Shown here: piece by piece, positions 33,463 through 44,261 of the stretch | How positions within the stretch are numbered: the stretch's first letter is position 1 | Layout: the number at the start of each line of letters is the position of its first letter | Assembly: GCF_014805685.1 (NCBI RefSeq) | Contig: NC_060885.1 | Location: 32,074,632-32,138,631, forward strand | Direction of reading: 5' to 3' | Origin: Silurus meridionalis | Lineage: Eukaryota; Chordata; Actinopteri; Siluriformes; Siluridae | DNA: 64,000 nucleotides | Translations under genes and position numbers: made by a program | Notes under the pieces: model-generated | What the model was told of the DNA's origin: nothing | Database searches by the model: none | Seen by the model: the letters and a program-made list of their open reading frames with translations, nothing else

Positions 33463-33990
33463 CAAATAAACTCAAAGAATTTTTGTTGAACCACTCATGA
33501 AAATTGTTCCAACCTAAACTCTTAAAACATAAGTGCCAGGAAGATCCAGTGATGCCAGACAAGAACCATTTTTGGTTCCACAAAGAACCTTTCATTATAT
33601 GGTTCTTACAAAAATACTTATTTTGCTGAGCAACATAAAGAATCATTTCTAATACTACGAAGAAACCCAAAGATTCTTTGTATAAACCATTCATAAAAAA
33701 ATTTCCGACTTACACTCAAACATAAAAGTGCCAGGAAGAACCAGTGATGCCAGACAAGAACCATTTTTTGTTCCACAAAGAACATTTCGGTAAAAAAATA
33801 AATAAATAAATAAAAACAAATTTTTTTGCTGAACACTATTAAGAACCATTTCTGGTACTACAAATAAACCGAAGATGCTTTGTAGAACCATTCATGAAAA
33901 AAATGTTTCAACCCCCACTCAAACATAAAAGAGACAGGAAGAACCATTTTGGTTCCCCAAAGAACCCATCAGTAAATTATTAAAACCAAC
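33463..33990. repeat. GGTTCTT/AAGAACC-rich repeat, copy 2, with about 200-bp tandem units
   Basis: Three successive units start with 'ACATAAGTGCCAGGAAG' (about 33528), 'ACATAAAAGTGCCAGGAAG' (about 33720) and 'ACATAAAAGAGACAGGAAG' (about 33923), each followed by AAGAACCATTTT and a 'TTGGTTCC-CAAAGAAC' motif. Spacing is about 192-203 bp; the last unit is cut short. The family is shared with 27685-28360. Confidence 0.7.
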
Positions 33991-34799
33991 CCATATGCGA
34001 GAATCAAGTGAATACGCAGCAGCTTGTTTCATCTAGAAAACTTCTTTACACTTCAAAGATCTTTCTTTTCCGTTACAGACGCAGAGAATGACGTTCATGC
34101 GATTGGTTTTTCTACCTGAGTGCTGAAAAAAACATAAAAAAAAGGAAACAAATTCCCACTGGAGGTCTTTAAGGTTTTGTGTTTTATATGTTTTGCAGCT
34201 AAAAGCAGTTAACTAAAACCACATACTACCCATTGTGTAAGGAAAGAAAAAAATCCACATAAAATAAAATACAAAAAAAAAAAGAAAGCACCACAAGAAA
34301 GAAAAGTGAATAGGGGGTTTTGTGCTGATCTGGAACGTGTCATGCGTTCGTTATTCTAACTGCGTGTAGTCCTGAACGTTAAAGCTTGTAATAAAGGTTG
34401 TCAAAGCCTTTAACGGTTTCCAGCTGACCACACAGTACGGCTACGCTCGCTACTGTAGCGCCATTACCGTGGGTCTTTCTTCTGTTCCCACAAGACAGGA
34501 TTTACAATGGAGTAGTTCATAATATGAAACGTTTCATCGATCACTGGTGGAAATAACCTAGGTGTGGGTGACGGTTAGCTTTATCTTGATTTTCCACGGA
34601 AAATAAAGCAGCAGGAAGTATGTTTTAATGGAGTGTGTATTGAATTCCGGTTCAAATAGCACATCATTGAGTATGAGACTGGCTCAAGGACAGGTTTTGT
34701 TCAGACACGATGGATAGAGCGACTTAAATAGTCACTTTTTACACACACGGTAAGCAGAAAAGCATCTCAGGAAACGCAATACTTGAAGCAAACGTTCAG
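33991..34799. other. Unassigned sequence
   Basis: Nothing recognised. Confidence 0.35.
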
Positions 34800-35155
34800 A
34801 AGGATGGGCCACAGTAGAAGAAACTCTCCCCAAACTGTCGCCACAAAGTTGGAGGCCCATAGTTTTATTAGACGTCTTTTGTCCCTTGATCTACGTGGTC
34901 CAGTGCTCCATGAAGATATGCTTACCATGGGTCAGAGTGAAAAATCTTCTGCTGTATTGCTCCAAACCTATTGAACATCGGATGAATGTGAATCTGACTG
35001 AGAATTAGGCCTCCTTACCTCACCTATATCAGAACCTGACTTCACTAACTGGTTGAATCTCTCACAAGCACACTCCAAAATCTGGTGAAACATTTTTCTC
35101 AGAAGAGTAGAGGTTATTAATCCATCAAAATTGGGAGAAAATGTGGAACACACAC
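34800..35155 (+). mobile_element. Tc1-family deletion derivative, copy 6
   Basis: Plus-strand order: 'CCCCAAACTGTCGCCACAAA' (about 34829), 'CCAGTGCTCCATGAAGATAT', 'CTTCTGCTGTATTGCTCC', 'CCTATTGAACATCGGATGAA', 'CCAAAATCTGGTGAAACATT' and 'CAGAAGAGTAGAGGTTATTA'. Same segments as copies 3, 5 and 7. The ends are worn and I cannot place terminal repeats. Non-functional. Confidence 0.7.
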
Positions 35156-36489
35156 CCCAATTTGAATAAAAAATTAATTGAACTGAATTGAACACATCGG
35201 TTCTATACACTGTGGTATATTTGGAACGATTGTTAGATTTCGTCCACCAGTTTGGAAGTCACAAACGCATTCCTCTACCCTGATCTGTAACATTTCTTTG
35301 GGTTTGTTATTTTCTTCGAGCGCAATCCATCCGGTAATTATGGATCATTTTCTACGAATTGAATTAGCCGCGAGGAGGTAGTACATAAAGTGTGAAGCAA
35401 AACACAAGACTCCCTACTGGTTTAACAGAAGAGCTGTTTAGACCTCCTATCGAGACCAGATTCCCAGAACGATATAAGCAAGAAAGGTAAAACGTGTTGT
35501 TTTTTTTGTTTTCTGTGATCCATAAGATTTTAAAATTGCACCCACCACAAAATTGAGTGAAAGCAACAATGTAATATGACAATGTAATCCGTTTCCCTAC
35601 GGTATACAACAGGCGGTTACGATTTAGCGTGCGGTAATTAGCTCCTAAAATCTTTAAAAGCTTGTGAGCGGCTAGTTCTCGAAGCTAAGAGCGCTAAATT
35701 GCTGTGTCTCATCAAGTGACCCTTTGAGCTCAGCCAGATGTCTTTACTCTAAACACCGGCGAAAATATTCAGCTGCATTTCAGCAGGGGAGTGGATGCTT
35801 TAGGAACAGGATCATCAGTTCCCATGTTTGCTTTCTCACACATACTTCTGCGAAGAAGAAAAAAAAAAACGTCGAATGGAAGACTTCAAGACGCCCAACT
35901 TTCGGGAGAGAACAAAGACATCACAGAATTGAAGTGGCATCAGATTCGAATTAGCACAAACACGCTCGCCTTCCCAAGTTCGATTTCTTTCTGGACATTC
36001 CCTTTAAATGAACAAGTGTGTAATTCTTCTAGTGCCTGGGTGTTTATCAGGTCCATGGTTCGTGTGTAAGCGACTGATGAAATGCTAACTGAGCATCTGG
36101 GAGCAGAGGGAAAGCAATAAAACCTGGGGAAATCACTTCAAGGCTGCACCAGGTACGGCTGGGTGTGATGAGGGTTTCAGCGGTATGAAGGTTAGGTCTC
36201 AGCACCCTCGAGCCTCAGAGTCAAACCGTATATTGTTCTTGTTACTAGATAACGAGAAATACCCTGGAGAGCCATTTATATGTTAATACCGTTATGGGAT
36301 CTTTTTTCTTTGAATATTACTATCAAAATCCCAAAACCGATTGATTGGAAATGTTCCAAAATCACATGACGGTTTATTTTGATCTTTTTCGCATTAATTC
36401 TAGTAAAAACTGATTATTTGATTATTTAACGATGTGTTGTTATTGGACTGAACAGATACCACAGATGCAGTTCACAAGAAAGGACAGTG
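35156..36489. other. Unassigned sequence
   Basis: No gene or repeat recognised. Some mixed-composition parts (35700-36070) have overlapping plus-strand open frames without domains. Confidence 0.3.
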
Positions 36490-36970
36490 AAGTGTGAGCA
36501 CCACTGAAGACCATTTTTTTGACTTTGTGGTGGCCTCAGCAATCTTCTACATAGTGGTCTGCTGGTGCAGGAAGGCCTGCTCAGTCCTGGAAATTCCCCT
36601 AGACACTGTACAGAAGGTGGGAAGGAGGATGGTAGCTCAGATATCATCATTGCTGGAGAACGACTCTCAGCAGTTTCATCTTTAAACAGCTCCTTCAGTG
36701 ACAGACTGCTACATCCTAAGTGTCTGAACGAGCGATTAGACTGTACAATCAGAGCCGCTCCCAGTGAACCAGTCACCATAATGCACATGTTTAATACTGT
36801 TAACTGTGCAAAAACAATAACACATTTTTTGCAATAACTATTTTAAACTGTGCAATTTGTTTGAAAAGTGTAACTACTGTATTGTATGAGTCATTCCTTT
36901 TGTATTTGTACACTGTAATGTATATTTTTGTTTTTGTTTTATATTTGCGAAATTTTCTTTGCTGCTGAAA
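36490..36970 (+). mobile_element. LINE fragment: reverse-transcriptase C-terminus and 3' end
   Basis: Two frames in succession encode the C-terminal region of a fish L2/CR1-like LINE polyprotein: 'TEDHFFDFVVASAIFYIVVC' type sequence from about 36500, with 'CSVLEIPLDTVQKVG' and 'AQISSLLENDSQ' to about 36680, then after a frameshift 'NSSFSDRLLHPKCLNERLD' to about 36740. An AT-rich 3' region follows, ending 'AAACATAGAATCTTATCTTA' near 36982. The copy is truncated at its 5' end and broken by a frameshift. Clade assignment is from recalled family motifs. Confidence 0.65.
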
Positions 36971-37010
36971 CATAGAATCTTATCTTAACACTTTTGGGCA
37001 AAGTCTCCAG

Positions 37011-37673
37011 TGCAGGGGGCAGATCCACCCGGGTGCCACCCTAAGAAAAAGCACTGCCACCCCATGTGCCACCCCACCACTGGTATCTGAATGTATAAAT
37101 TATAACCTCCTTAACCGATTTACAGCAGCTTCAATGTGAACAAATAAAAAGAAACGTATACGCGTACATGATGGCATGAAATATCGCATTTTTATTAAAG
37201 CGTAGCACGAAAAAACGATACTTATGGACTGCTTCGTTTTGGCGAATCAAACTCATTCGATCAAACAAATAAAAAGTATGTTGTTTGGTACCGAAATTTT
37301 GACAAGTGTCGTCACGTGACAACAAGGCTTTGAGCGATATCCGTCGATGTGCTGATTTAAATGATGAGTGAAGGGAATTATAAGAGCAAATTTAAACTAA
37401 ATGTGGAATGCGATGCCCAAGAAGCACATACTATGCTTATGAACTTGTGTCCGCAAACTTTTGGTAGTATAATGTATGAGGTTCAGGTGAAGTCAATCAC
37501 ACATCAGACTTTATTTAATTTTGCACCCCAGTGAATACACTAAAAATGTAGATCATTCCTTATATCCACAAGAAACACGCGAGGATGCTTGCTTCAGTGT
37601 TGCCACCCTTCATAAATCTCATGCCACCCCAGAAATAATTCTCTAGATCCACTCCTTCTCCAGTGACACAGCT
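37011..37673. mobile_element. Putative short DNA transposon with a nested Tc1 end
   Basis: Left end 'CAGTGCAGGGGGCAGATCC' followed by GGGTGCCACC; right end (reverse complement) CACTGGAGAAGGAGTGGATC followed later by GGGGTGGCAT and GGGTGGCAAC. The shared CAGTG/CACTG ends, AGATC/GGATC and GGGTGGCA motifs suggest degenerate terminal repeats. A Tc1 3' end (37375-37478) lies inside. No transposase frame. Low-moderate confidence. Confidence 0.35.
37375..37478 (+). mobile_element. Tc1-family 3' end, copy 9
   Basis: 'AACTAAATGTGGAATGCGAT', 'CCAAGAAGCACATACTATG' and 'TGTCCGCAAACTTTTGGTAG' are the 3' untranslated part and terminal repeat of the same Tc1 family as copies 1-8. Confidence 0.6.
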
Positions 37674-37948
37674 ATGAACTATGAAGTATGATGTCACGTT
37701 TCTGAGCTTATAACATTGTTGGAAATCGTTGTGGTGTAAGAGGAGTAACATGCTTCGGGGTAATGTAGTGACGGGCAAACGTTCATGGTCTGCTTTCTAT
37801 CAGGCCACCCCACACGGAATTTGATTTATTTCCCACTTTTAACACTTAACTTAGATTTATTAACGTACAACTGGTGTCTACGAGATGTAAAAAAAAAAAA
37901 AAAAAAAACTGATAACCAGCCAGAACCAGGATCTATCAACCTTCCTAG
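37674..37948. other. Unassigned sequence
   Basis: Includes an 18-20 bp poly(A) run at about 37889-37908. No gene. Confidence 0.35.
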
Positions 37949-38330
37949 CAGAGGATTTCTGCCGGTTTCACCAAGTCAAAAACCTACCAAGTTTTACAAA
38001 ACTTTGTACAACCATTAAGAATAAAATTTAAGACCTATATCACAACATCAAAAACACACACACAAATACGTTGTTAGCGACTGCCCTTAACTGAGCCTTA
38101 GTTAATTTTTTTAAGCCAAATATCGCTAAACTTGCTATTCCCCGTAGCTGAGAAATAAAATCTGCTGTGATACAATTCAAGAGAGATTCGCACCGGTGGA
38201 CATCGCAGAATTAAGACCTGATTTAAGACCCAGAACAGTGAATTTGAGACCTTTTTCGGCCTAAAATTTAGATTTTTTTTAAAATTTATTTTAAGGCTTT
38301 TTTTCTTTTTTAGACACTGCGAAAACCCTG
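37949..38330. mobile_element. Possible hAT-like short element
   Basis: Left end 'CAGAGGATTTCTGCCGGTTT' and reverse complement of the right end 'CAGGGTTTTCGCAGTGTCTA' resemble each other; the interior has TTTAAGACC motifs ('ATTTAAGACCTATATC', 'GATTTAAGACCCAG', 'TTTGAGACCTTTTTCGG') typical of a fish element I recall. No coding sequence, no clear target duplication. Confidence 0.4.
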
Positions 38331-39465
38331 CTAGCAGGATACCCCTTCTGGTAACTTAAAGACTATACAGACTCATCGCCAACATACAGCTAAATACAAC
38401 TATATACAACATACCCTGCTAGCCATTTAATCCACACACACTTTTGCAGGAAGCACAATATTAAGGGTACACAAAGTGGATTTGGGATTCGGTGTGAAAT
38501 GATGAATATTTTTTAAGATTCCCACTCAGGCACATTAAAAGAATGTGGCACTGTTGAGGGTGGGGTGGGCGGAAAACGTCGACAGAGCAGCGCTTTGCGA
38601 CATCCTAAAGACACAGGAGGCACCAGAAAGCACCGATGCTCGCAACAGTTTCATCATTTATGAAGCGTGGATAGTTAAAAAACTTGCAAGGGTGTTAAAT
38701 GGGTATCTCAAATGACTAGTGTTGCCATGCTTGTGTTAAGGAAAGAGATATTTTTTTTATTTTCCTTTCAGTATATACACAGGGCTATGAGTGGAAACCG
38801 AGAGGAACTGTCTCCAACTCCCACTCATATCGAAAAAAAAGAACTGATAGCGCTTCAAAAGCTGAGCTCACCAAGACTTTTATAAACAAAGCTCCACATA
38901 AATCCATGGCCATACTTCATGTTCTATGTATATTTAAAGAATCAGGGGCAAAAAAAAAAAAAAAACAGGCAGATACGTGTGCGTCTGTGCATAGAGCAAA
39001 TATTTAACGTCAAACTGTTTATAGACATTTAATAACGAGATGATGGAGACCCCATTTGTTTATGAGCTCCATGTGAAAAGGCAGCCTCTGTGCTGAACTC
39101 CCTACACCCCTTGCATTCCACAGATGTTCACGCTTGGTTATCACAAAAAAAGACCTATCAGCTATGGTTGAAATATATGGAAAGAATCAGCCTTTTGGTT
39201 TTAATCAGCTTAGCTCGACTCAAGGGTGGCAGACGAGACCTTAGAGACATCAGGCTTCGAGTGTCTTTACTCGCTGGGTGCGGTCCGATAAAAAGCAGGC
39301 TATTGTGTTTAGACCTGCGGGCAAGACTGATCGAGGCTAGACAAGACGTGCATTATTATACGACATTATTCCATCATTAATTAAACAGGCGCAGATATAA
39401 AGAGTCTAAGGCAAAGTCATTTGTGGTCAGCGCTAATGTAGGGCTACGGGACCCGAATATAAAAA
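38331..39465. other. Unassigned sequence
   Basis: Nothing recognised. The region around 39160-39360 is of mixed composition with a 96-codon open frame (39090-39380) lacking any domain. Confidence 0.3.
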
Positions 39466-39573
39466 CTTCCGGAATATCCGTGCCCTCGAATAGATTTGCG
39501 GTTTCTGACGGCTTGAAGGGATCAAGGAAAGATCCAGATGTTTTTTTGTGCTTAAAAAAAGCTGCCTCTTGCA
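39466..39573 (+). repeat. Local duplication, unit 1
   Basis: 'TAGATTTGCGGTTTCTGACG', then 'GCTTGAAGGGATCAAGGAAA', then 'GATCCAGATGTTTTTTTG' and 'AAAAAGCTGCCTCTTGCA'. It recurs at 40084-40208 with about ten per cent differences and one 14-16 bp insertion. Not matched to any family I know. Confidence 0.8.
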
Positions 39574-39639
39574 TTGTATGTGCAAATTCAGGGATGTTTA
39601 GTACAAAATGTGCCATGTGACTCACTGGAAATATAGACT
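39574..39639. other. Spacer
   Basis: Short spacer between the duplicated unit and a Tc1 copy; nothing seen. Confidence 0.4.
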
Positions 39640-39995
39640 ATATCCTCAGAAGTCTAGAGACACCTGACTATATACATTTTCCCTTAAATGCAAGACCCAA
39701 ACCTGTTATAGCAAGACAATGACTTTTGTGCAAAAAGCCAGCTCCATGAAGATATGCTTAACACAGGTTGGAGTGGAAGATCTCCTGCTGTAAAGCTAGA
39801 ACAATTCTGGAATTAATGTGAACGCTGACGGCACAGCAGGAGCCTCCTCACTTTCTCACCTTCATCAGTACCTGACTTTACTAACTGTAGCTAAATGAAT
39901 CTCCCCGAATCTCCACAAAGATACTCCAAAATCAGGTGAAACATCTTCCGAGAAGAATGGAGGTTATTATAACTGCAAATTGGGACAAAAATGTG
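39640..39995 (+). mobile_element. Tc1-family deletion derivative, copy 7
   Basis: Left terminal-repeat-like 'GTCTAGAGACACCTGACTAT' (about 39651), then 'GACCCAAACCTGTTATAGC', 'CTCCATGAAGATATGCTTAA', 'GAAGATCTCCTGCTGTAAAG', 'GTGAACGCTGACGGCACAGC', 'CAAAATCAGGTGAAACATC' and 'CCGAGAAGAATGGAGGTTAT'. It lies between the two units of a local duplication. Confidence 0.7.
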
Positions 39996-40083
39996 AAAAG
40001 GGAAGTTTAAGAAACGGGGGTGGCAGTGGTAAGTTATGGATGGCCAAATTACAGCAAGTGAGCGGTGGAACAGGAATTTCAAA

Positions 40084-40208
40084 CCTTCTGGAATATCGAA
40101 CTTTTAAATCCATGCCCTCGATTAGATTTGCGGTTTCAGACAGCTTGAAAGGATCAAGAAAAGGTCCAGATGTTTTTTGGTGCTTAAAAAAAAAGCTGCC
40201 TCTTGCAG
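40084..40208 (+). repeat. Local duplication, unit 2
   Basis: Second copy of 39466-39573, shifted by 618 bp: 'TAGATTTGCGGTTTCAGACA', 'GCTTGAAAGGATCAAGAAAA', 'GGTCCAGATGTTTTTTGG', 'AAAAAGCTGCCTCTTGCA'. Extra bases AACTTTTAAATCC follow the first dozen positions. The matching open frames both read RFAVSD-LKGSRK-PDVF, but substitutions fall at all codon positions, so coding is not supported. Confidence 0.8.
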
Positions 40209-41794
40209 ATACAAGTCATCGCTCGAGCAAAAGCAGACCGCAGCTGAGTACGGCAAGGAAACCAGATCGCGCTATTGGTAGTTTCGGATTAACCCTGCCG
40301 CACTTAACTGAAATCGATCCCCCCCACCCCCAAAGCCACGGCAGGATTCGAGACCACGCTCTGCCGGGCCCCAGTTGCAGCAAGGAGTGTGAAAAGGGGC
40401 CGAGTGGAGGCTCGCGCCGCATGCGATCGTATGTCGTGCCGAGTGCTTTCCTCAAGGGAGAATAAAAGCTGTGCTCTTTCAGTTTTCCCTGACAAATGGG
40501 ACTCTCAGGAACACACAGAGGCTTCTCCTTAAAACTCGCTGTGGGGAGCCAAGTCTCAGCGGTTCTCCCGGGCACACTGAGTGCAATGTAACATCGCCAT
40601 AGGTGTGGGTCCCGAGTCGAGGAGGGAGGCCTATTCATTCTTCAGTTTGGACTAATCAGGTTTGAATCGAGTAACAGGCTCGTGTCAGTCTTGGCAGGAA
40701 TTCGGCTTGGAGATATGCGATCTCAAGTTGCAGCTATATAATATCCCCAGGGAATATTTAACTCGAATATAAATAAAGGGATTGTCTCCTGCAAATATAT
40801 GATATGTCACTGCTGGCCAAGCAGCTAGGATACATTACCATCAGACAGTCTAGACAGCGAGTGCAGCGATCGCCGGGAAAAATCAGGGGAGTGAAAGAGG
40901 GCCTTCATTCTTCTCCGTCTCATTCTTCTGTTTCAATCCATTTGCTGCAAACATTCAATCAAAGAAATGTGCGCGGTCCAAAAAAAAGAAATTTTTTTAA
41001 ATGAAGTAGCAAAAGAAAAAAAAAAGCCCAATATTGATTGCATCATGTGAACCTTCAGAATCTTCACCGGCTCGCACACACCGACGGTGAAGAAACAGGT
41101 TTTAGGTCCATCTGTTTAAGCAAAGGTGCAACAGGGGCTTTGGATGACTGCGGTGACAGTAATGTAGTCTATGATCTCCCAAATTAAAGAGGAGGGAAAA
41201 AAGGGCCAACAGCTGCAAGAGAAAGACCTCTTAGGAGACTCCAAACCGCTTTTAAAATCAGACCTCGCCGTTTTGTAAGTGCAGCATCTGTTTATGGGAA
41301 ACGCGGGAGCACGTCGCACTGCAACAGCCGCGGCGACAGCTACGGCCACAGCGCAGGCCATCTGGAGCGTCCAGAACCTCGCGCCAGTCCAGCGGGGTGA
41401 AAAACGACGGCAGCTTTCAGGTGTCTCTGAATTAGTGCACACGGGACATATATATTCCTGCAAAGAGTCACTGGTTTCGTTTATCTAGTGTCTTTCTCAA
41501 ACTCTAGATCACTACATGATGTCTAGCATGAGAAAATAAGAAAACAAGGTGTGATGATAATCTCGGGGGAGCAAAAAGCCTAGTTGTTATCCGAGGATCA
41601 TAATCTCAAGGATGTACTTTCCAAGTAGCGCAAGTAGTCTGTCTGATAGACACCTGAACAAGTTTCTCTAGTGACCTACGCTGCAAATTATAAGGCTCAG
41701 AGAGTTCATCACACTGACTGAGAACTTCTATACTGCAACCCTGCAACCTTCTAGGCCTATAATATTGACTACTATATCGCCGGAAACAGCGTGA
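40209..41794. other. Unassigned sequence of mixed composition
   Basis: No repeat recognised. It includes the longest open frame of the window (39980-40465 plus strand, 161 codons) and a 140-codon frame opposite (40216-40638 minus); neither has a domain, and their mutual overlap argues against both. A short GCGACAGC/ACGGCCACAGCG repeat lies at about 41320-41360. Confidence 0.3.
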
Positions 41795-42085
41795 TCTTCC
41801 GCACCCACACTACTTGCCAGATTTGGCTCCTGGGGACTTCGCCCTCTTCCCGAAGATGAAGATTCAGCTCAAGGGTTTCCGTTTGTGTCACAGTTGCAGA
41901 GATCCGGCGTGATTCCCAGAAGGTACTTGACACACTTCGAAAAACAAGACTTTCAGGGACACATTCCAGAAGAATGCTGGGGCGCTGTTTTGCTGTGCAA
42001 GAGGACTATTTTGAGGTGATAGTGTGTCAACGTAGATAAATAAAGTACCAGTATCGAAACTTTTTGATACCACCTCGTAGTTGAC
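41795..42085 (+). mobile_element. Mariner transposase C-terminal relic
   Basis: From about 41806 the plus strand reads HYLPDLAPGDFALFPKMKIQ-LKG, the block after the second aspartate of mariner transposases; the D of PDLAP is the third catalytic residue (DD34D). After a frameshift near 41885 it continues VAEIRRDSQKVLDTL, and in a third frame QEDYFE near 42000 before a stop. The N-terminal DNA-binding part and the first two aspartates are absent. At least two frameshifts make it a dead fossil. It belongs to mariner proper, distinct from the Tc1 copies nearby. Confidence 0.8.
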
Positions 42086-42399
42086 AATACCGATGTTTCC
42101 CCTGTTCCTGTGATTAATGAAGGACATGGTGTGGTCCAGACCACTGCTCCAGACATGGATCTATAGCCACTTGATTTCTCTTCCAATTGCGACGTCCTGT
42201 TCTACAACCCGTTTTCGTCCATCAACAAAAATCATAGTACCTACAAATTATTGCAGTGTTTCATGTCAGAACAACCCGACAACTTACTGAAAAGGTCTCC
42301 TCATCTCCTCATCTCCCTGACTGATTACTTTACACACTGGGAGTCTTAGCGAAAGGTTGGAACAAAACAGGAGCTATTACTTGTACTTTGGGTCTGTGC
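42086..42399. other. Unassigned sequence
   Basis: Nothing recognised. Confidence 0.35.
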
Positions 42400-42660
42400 C
42401 TCAGCCCCTTGCTGAGTGTGATCTAATCAAAACCTCGGGGAGGGAAGATGATCTAGTGAAATAGGCTCAAGAGGCCTTGAACATGTATAGGCCCAGCTCG
42501 CATCTCTCATTCCCCTCCCATCTGGAGGGGGAAAAAGCTCGGCCTCCCTGCAGCGATAACCATCTCAAGCACGCTCTCGCTCCGTACATGCATTAGCAAA
42601 ACAGCCACCTCCTCCTGGTCTCGCTGTATCCGATCACATCACTCCCTTACGCACCTCCCT
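42400..42660. other. Candidate conserved non-coding element
   Basis: Repeat-free, moderately GC-rich block with 'GAGTGTGATCTAATCAAAAC' (about 42413), 'CATGCATTAGCAAAACAGCC' (about 42587) and 'GCAGCGATAACC'. No open frame. Inferred from appearance. Confidence 0.28.
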
Positions 42661-43314
42661 TCTGACAGTTCGCTAAAAAACGTCGCAAATGAATCACGCA
42701 AACTCTTTAGTACATGACACAGAGCTATAAACTAGATTTCAGATAAAGCTCATCATTTACTTTGTAGGCTCGACACAAGGATGAACCGCAGGCGAGCGTT
42801 TGTTATTCTGCGAAAAAGCTATTTTTAGATTCAGAATATTTTTACGCAATTTTTGTATATTTTTTTATACTTTAATGACCATCAAGGACGCTATGACACA
42901 GTGCCAGGTCATTCCACAAAATGCTAATCGTAATTCATAAAAATTAAATGTCAATAAACTGTAAATTAAGTGAGTCGCACATGAAGCCAAAAAAAGCTAC
43001 CTATTAATTAAGGGCTGCGGAGCCGCTAGTTTTTTCAATTTAACACAATTTTTGTGAAATTGTCTCAACGTTCGGTAATACAACCGGTGCTCTATTTGTT
43101 TCAAGGCAAAAAAATAATTACAGCTACAGAATTACTGAAACAAATATACTGGGGCATAAAGGAGACTAGTAAACGCTTATTTCCCATCAATGTATTTCAA
43201 TGTACACAGTTTTAATCTGGATTCTGCTTGATGGCAAGGACACTAATTTATCAGCTCGAGTCAGAAAGCTTCGATTTCAGCTCAGCTAGTTATCATATTA
43301 AATGGGGAAAACAT
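42661..43314. other. Unassigned AT-rich sequence
   Basis: Nothing recognised. Confidence 0.35.
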
Positions 43315-44060
43315 AAGGGTGTAACGGTACACTTATTCATACCGAACCGTTTCGGTACAGGACTTGTGTTATGGATTTCGAATGCAATCCTTGTTTTTAC
43401 ATGCTGAACATAGTTGCAATCATGAGTTCCTCATGAACATATTAATGGCGGACCGCGAGTTGGTTTATTCTCCGCCACACACTTGAGCAGTGTCACTACT
43501 GGATCCGTACCGGAAACACGATTTGTACTACTCGCCACTTCCTGTCATCGCCAGCGTTTTTACCACAGTGTAGCAATATAGATTTAGCTTCAAGAATTTC
43601 TCTTAAAAGGAGAAAATTCGCACAATTACGCATAATGAGGGAGGATCCAAAGAAATTGATTCATTTATGAATAAATAAATGAATGAATACAGAAATAACT
43701 TGTGTTTCTTAAATGCCGAAATTCGTATGCTGAAATAAGGAAAACTGTTAAGTAAATGTTTAGAAAATTAAATATAAAATGTAAAAAACACACAAACACA
43801 TACACACATCTTCATTATCAAAATTGTAGTTAGAATAATTAGAATTTCTAATTAATTTTATATTATTTCAGCAATTTTGTGTATTGCATTATTATGATTT
43901 ATTATATTACATTTGTATACGTTTTATTTTGTATTAAAAAACAAGCAGGCATTTTATTTAAAATGGTTGAAAACAATGTAAACTGTTAATGTTCACAAAT
44001 GTTAATAATAAATGTTGCTAAAAAACGGGAAGCAATTTTGTGTTTTGCATTTTTATTGCA
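43315..44060. mobile_element. hAT-like non-autonomous element, copy 1 of 2
   Basis: Begins 'AGGGTGTAACGGTACAC' with 'CCGAACCGTTTCGGTACAGG', a start I recall from fish hAT elements. The interior shares with 59371-59985 the blocks 'CGAATGCAATCCTTGTTTT' and 'AACACAGTT/AACATAGTT', and near the end 'GCATTTTATTTAAAATGG', 'AATGTAAACTGTTAATG' and 'AATAATAAATG-TTGCTAAAAAA'. No transposase frame; the right terminal repeat is missing. Confidence 0.55.
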
Positions 44061-44110
44061 TATATTTTATGTTTCAAACTACAGTCTGGGCTAGAAAGAA
44101 ATCAGCCTCA

Positions 44111-44111
<1 letters not shown>

Positions 44112-44148
<37 letters not shown>
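44112..44148. repeat. (AT)n microsatellite
   Basis: About 18 AT units. Confidence 0.95.
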
Positions 44149-44150
<2 letters not shown>

Positions 44151-44217
44151 TCAGTCATTTTGTTGATAGGGAAAAAAATTCAATACATTTAATATAGAAA
44201 CAGTGAACAATCTGTTG

Positions 44218-44261
44218 TGAAACTTTTCATCTGACATATTTCTGTCAGATGAAAAGTTTCA
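44218..44261. other. Perfect 19-bp inverted repeat (hairpin)
   Basis: Arms 44218-44236 ('TGAAACTTTTCATCTGACA') and 44243-44261 are exact reverse complements around a 6-nt TATTTC loop. With G-T pairs the stem could extend about five more positions. It might be a transposon end pair, a small RNA precursor or a structural relic; the short loop and flanks do not favour a normal microRNA. Confidence 0.85.

Noticed and set aside
39980..40465. Longest open frame (161 codons, plus strand)
   Set aside because: No recognisable domain; overlapped by a 140-codon frame on the other strand; begins inside a Tc1 relic.
44218..44261. MicroRNA gene
   Set aside because: Perfect short stem with a 6-nt loop and limited flanking pairing; no match to a microRNA I know. 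Kept as a hairpin finding only.
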